64,000 nt of DNA from positions 33,745,488 through 33,809,487 of the forward strand of contig CM038704.1 of NCBI GenBank assembly GCA_021613375.1, written 5' to 3'. Source of the stretch: Megaleporinus macrocephalus. Its lineage: Eukaryota > Chordata > Actinopteri > Characiformes > Anostomidae. The notes beneath the pieces were generated by a model. It made no database searches. It worked only from the letters and a program-made list of their open reading frames with translations, and was not told where the DNA came from. The translations under genes and the position numbers were made by a program. Positions within the stretch are counted from its first letter, which is position 1; each line of letters starts with the position of its first letter. This document shows positions 62,465 to 64,000 of the stretch, in pieces.

Positions 62465-63060
62465 CGACAAACAATTCTGCTAATTCTACCGCTTGGACCG
62501 TTGATGTAGGACTGTGTTCCAAGATCCAACTTCTTAGCTTTGCGTTTATAGTTTGGAGATACTGTTCCATCAAAATCGCATCCGCGATTTCATCCTTAGA
62601 CTTCTGTGCTGGTACCATTCATTTTTCATATAGCCCTTTCAGCCTCACATATATCTCACGTGGTGTTTCGCCAGGTTGAACTTTATCGAATCGAATTCTT
62701 CCTCTGTACGTCTCTCTGTTTGTTTCATACTTCCTCAGAATTGCCTCCTTCACTGTGTTGTACTCACCCACGTCCTCACAGTCCATGGCCACATACGCTG
62801 CACGTGGTTTGTCATCCAGAAGTGGGACTAGATGTAATGCCCCATCCTCTTTAAGCCACCGTGCAGCTCGTGTGATAGACTCAAAGGTGGTTAAATAATG
62901 CTCAATTTCATCATCATCTTTAAGCATCGGCATATGTGGAGCTGGCCAAGTGATGTGTGTGGGTGCTGCATAGTGGCGAGAGTTGGCACTTACTGAGTAC
63001 TGTGGCGTAGCTCTGAAGATTCTGGAGCCAGAAGATTCAAGGAGGCTGAAGTTGGTTCCC
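62465..63060 (-). pseudogene. gag capsid with SCAN-like C-terminal domain
   Basis: Starting from RHYAAPTHITWPAPHMPMLK the frame gives DDEIEHYLTTFESITRAARW, YNTVKEAILRKYETNRETYR and RFDKVQPGETPREIYVRLKG. After a frame change at about 62,615 it gives DEIADAILMEQYLQTINAKL and WILEHSPTSTVQAVELAELF. The KEAILRKYE, ILMEQYLQ and AVELAE blocks are those of the SCAN domain, which is known to derive from the capsid of Gmr1-like gypsy elements. Confidence 0.8.
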
Positions 63061-63369
63061 TATTCGCCAGCGTCTTATTCGCATTTTCCGTTCCACCTTA
63101 AATAATGCGGTAGTTACATTAAGGCGCCTGTAGATGGCGCATTGTTAACACTGCAAATTACATTTGTGGATAAGATGCGCTGTAACCGCTCTGAATAAAA
63201 AGGAAAAACACGCACGTAGACGTTTTTCACACAGATATGTCCTGAATCTAAATAAGTCTCATAGATATTTACAATTAAGAAAAAAATAGAAATAGTACTT
63301 TTGTCTTATGTTATAGGTCTACATGTCTGTTATAGGTCTTACAGTGTCTCAAAAATCTGACAGTCAGGT
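63061..63369. other. Spacer upstream of the gypsy relic
   Basis: 63,061-63,180 is moderately GC-rich and could be the leader of the element. The rest is AT-rich. No LTR pair is visible. Confidence 0.35.
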
Positions 63370-63980
63370 TTAAGTTAATCAGTTAATGACTACATATAAA
63401 TCCTGAACAAGACGAATTTTTACTGTAGAATATTTTTATAAATCATCCTGTGAACTTGGCATGTCAGGCGATAAAAATTATTGTGCATACAGTATATTTC
63501 TCTTAGTTTCTATGGCTGTATCTCCTTATTCTTACATCGTCTCAGAAATCTGACAAACAGGTTTCAGTCAGCACATGTGTGACTATATAAATCCAGAAGA
63601 AGAAGAATTTTTACTGTAGAATATTTTTATAATCATCCTGTGAACTTGGCATGTCAGGCGATAGAATGTATTGTGCATAGAGTATATTTGTCTTAGTTTC
63701 TATGGATGCATCTTCCTATTTTTACATCGTCTCAGAAATCTGACAAACAGGTTTCAGTCACCACATGTTTCACTGTATAAATCCAGAAGAAGAATTTTTA
63801 CTGTAGAATATTTTTATAATCAACCTGTGAACTTGGCATGTCAGGTGATACAGTCTGTTGGGCATATTCTACTTTTGTCATTTTTCATAGGTCTCCATTT
63901 TCAGATTCTGAAAATATCTAAATATCTGACTGTATGGGTAATTATATAACTATTAATTATAAGGATTTGTTCCCAGTTGG
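63370..63980. repeat. ~190-bp tandem repeat, at least three copies, reaching the window edge
   Basis: GAACTTGGCATGTCAGGCGA recurs at about 63,450, 63,643 and 63,829 (spacing 193 and 186 bp). Units also share TTTTTACTGTAGAATATTTT and TACATCGTCTCAGAAATCTG. The last unit is degenerate, and the array may go on beyond 64,000. Confidence 0.9.
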
Positions 63981-64000
63981 TCTATATGTTATAAATATGA

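Larger units (their letters stand above)
61039..63060 (-). mobile_element. Gmr1-like Ty3/gypsy retrotransposon relic (gag-INT-RT-RH order)
   Basis: Read on the minus strand the order is gag capsid (63,060-62,465), integrase C-terminal part (62,450-61,990), the pre-RT linker (about 61,930-61,850), the RT palm box and thumb (61,850-61,480) and RNase H (61,383-61,039). Integrase before RT is the Gmr1-like order, not the usual gypsy order. LTRs are not seen. Deletions have removed most of gag-PR-INT core and the RT fingers. Confidence 0.75.

Overview
This is a transposon-rich stretch of a teleost fish nuclear genome. The evidence is spliced vertebrate genes (prelid3b, cavin2), a eukaryotic tRNA-Ser gene with intragenic A and B boxes, and fish-type mobile elements: Tc1/mariner, Harbinger, hAT, L2- and Rex1-like LINEs, and two Ty3/gypsy retrotransposons. 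I cannot name the species. An otophysan such as a catfish, characin or cyprinid is a guess from the Tc1 and minisatellite load.

Layout. 1-400: a likely TATA-less promoter (ZNF143/SBF-like site) of a neighbour leaving the window to the left. 3,150-9,287 (minus): prelid3b, six coding exons, complete, with a 2.2-kb 3' UTR. 9,690-14,880: two decayed Harbinger transposons in head-to-head orientation, both carrying the same older LINE tail. 15,129-20,899: a foldback element with long inverted arms and a central tandem repeat, a 1,091-bp TA-flanked inverted-repeat element, a minisatellite, and an interrupted Tc1. 22,398-28,040: another Tc1, then an L2-type LINE split by a Rex1/CR1-type LINE with a 5-bp target duplication. 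29,228-31,112 (plus): an unrecognised glutamine-rich gene whose third-exon region is partly duplicated. 31,921-37,360 (plus): cavin2, two exons, complete. 40,933-41,014: tRNA-Ser(CGA). 43,634-49,320: a gypsy element broken by a hAT element and by two copies of a ~1-kb repeat. 53,888-54,625 (minus): an intact single-exon gene with an ADP-ribosyltransferase-like look. A decayed paralogue lies 4.4 kb away at 58,990-59,245. 61,039-63,060 (minus): a gypsy relic in the order gag (SCAN-like) - integrase - RT - RNase H, which is the Gmr1-like arrangement.

Only prelid3b (mitochondrial intermembrane-space lipid transfer), cavin2 (caveola coat), the tRNA, the ART-like gene and probably the Q-rich gene look like host genes. 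They do not form a functional unit. The rest is a layered record of insertions whose relative order can often be read from target-site duplications. Splice sites and reading frames were deduced by eye. Transposon boundaries are approximate unless a target duplication is stated.
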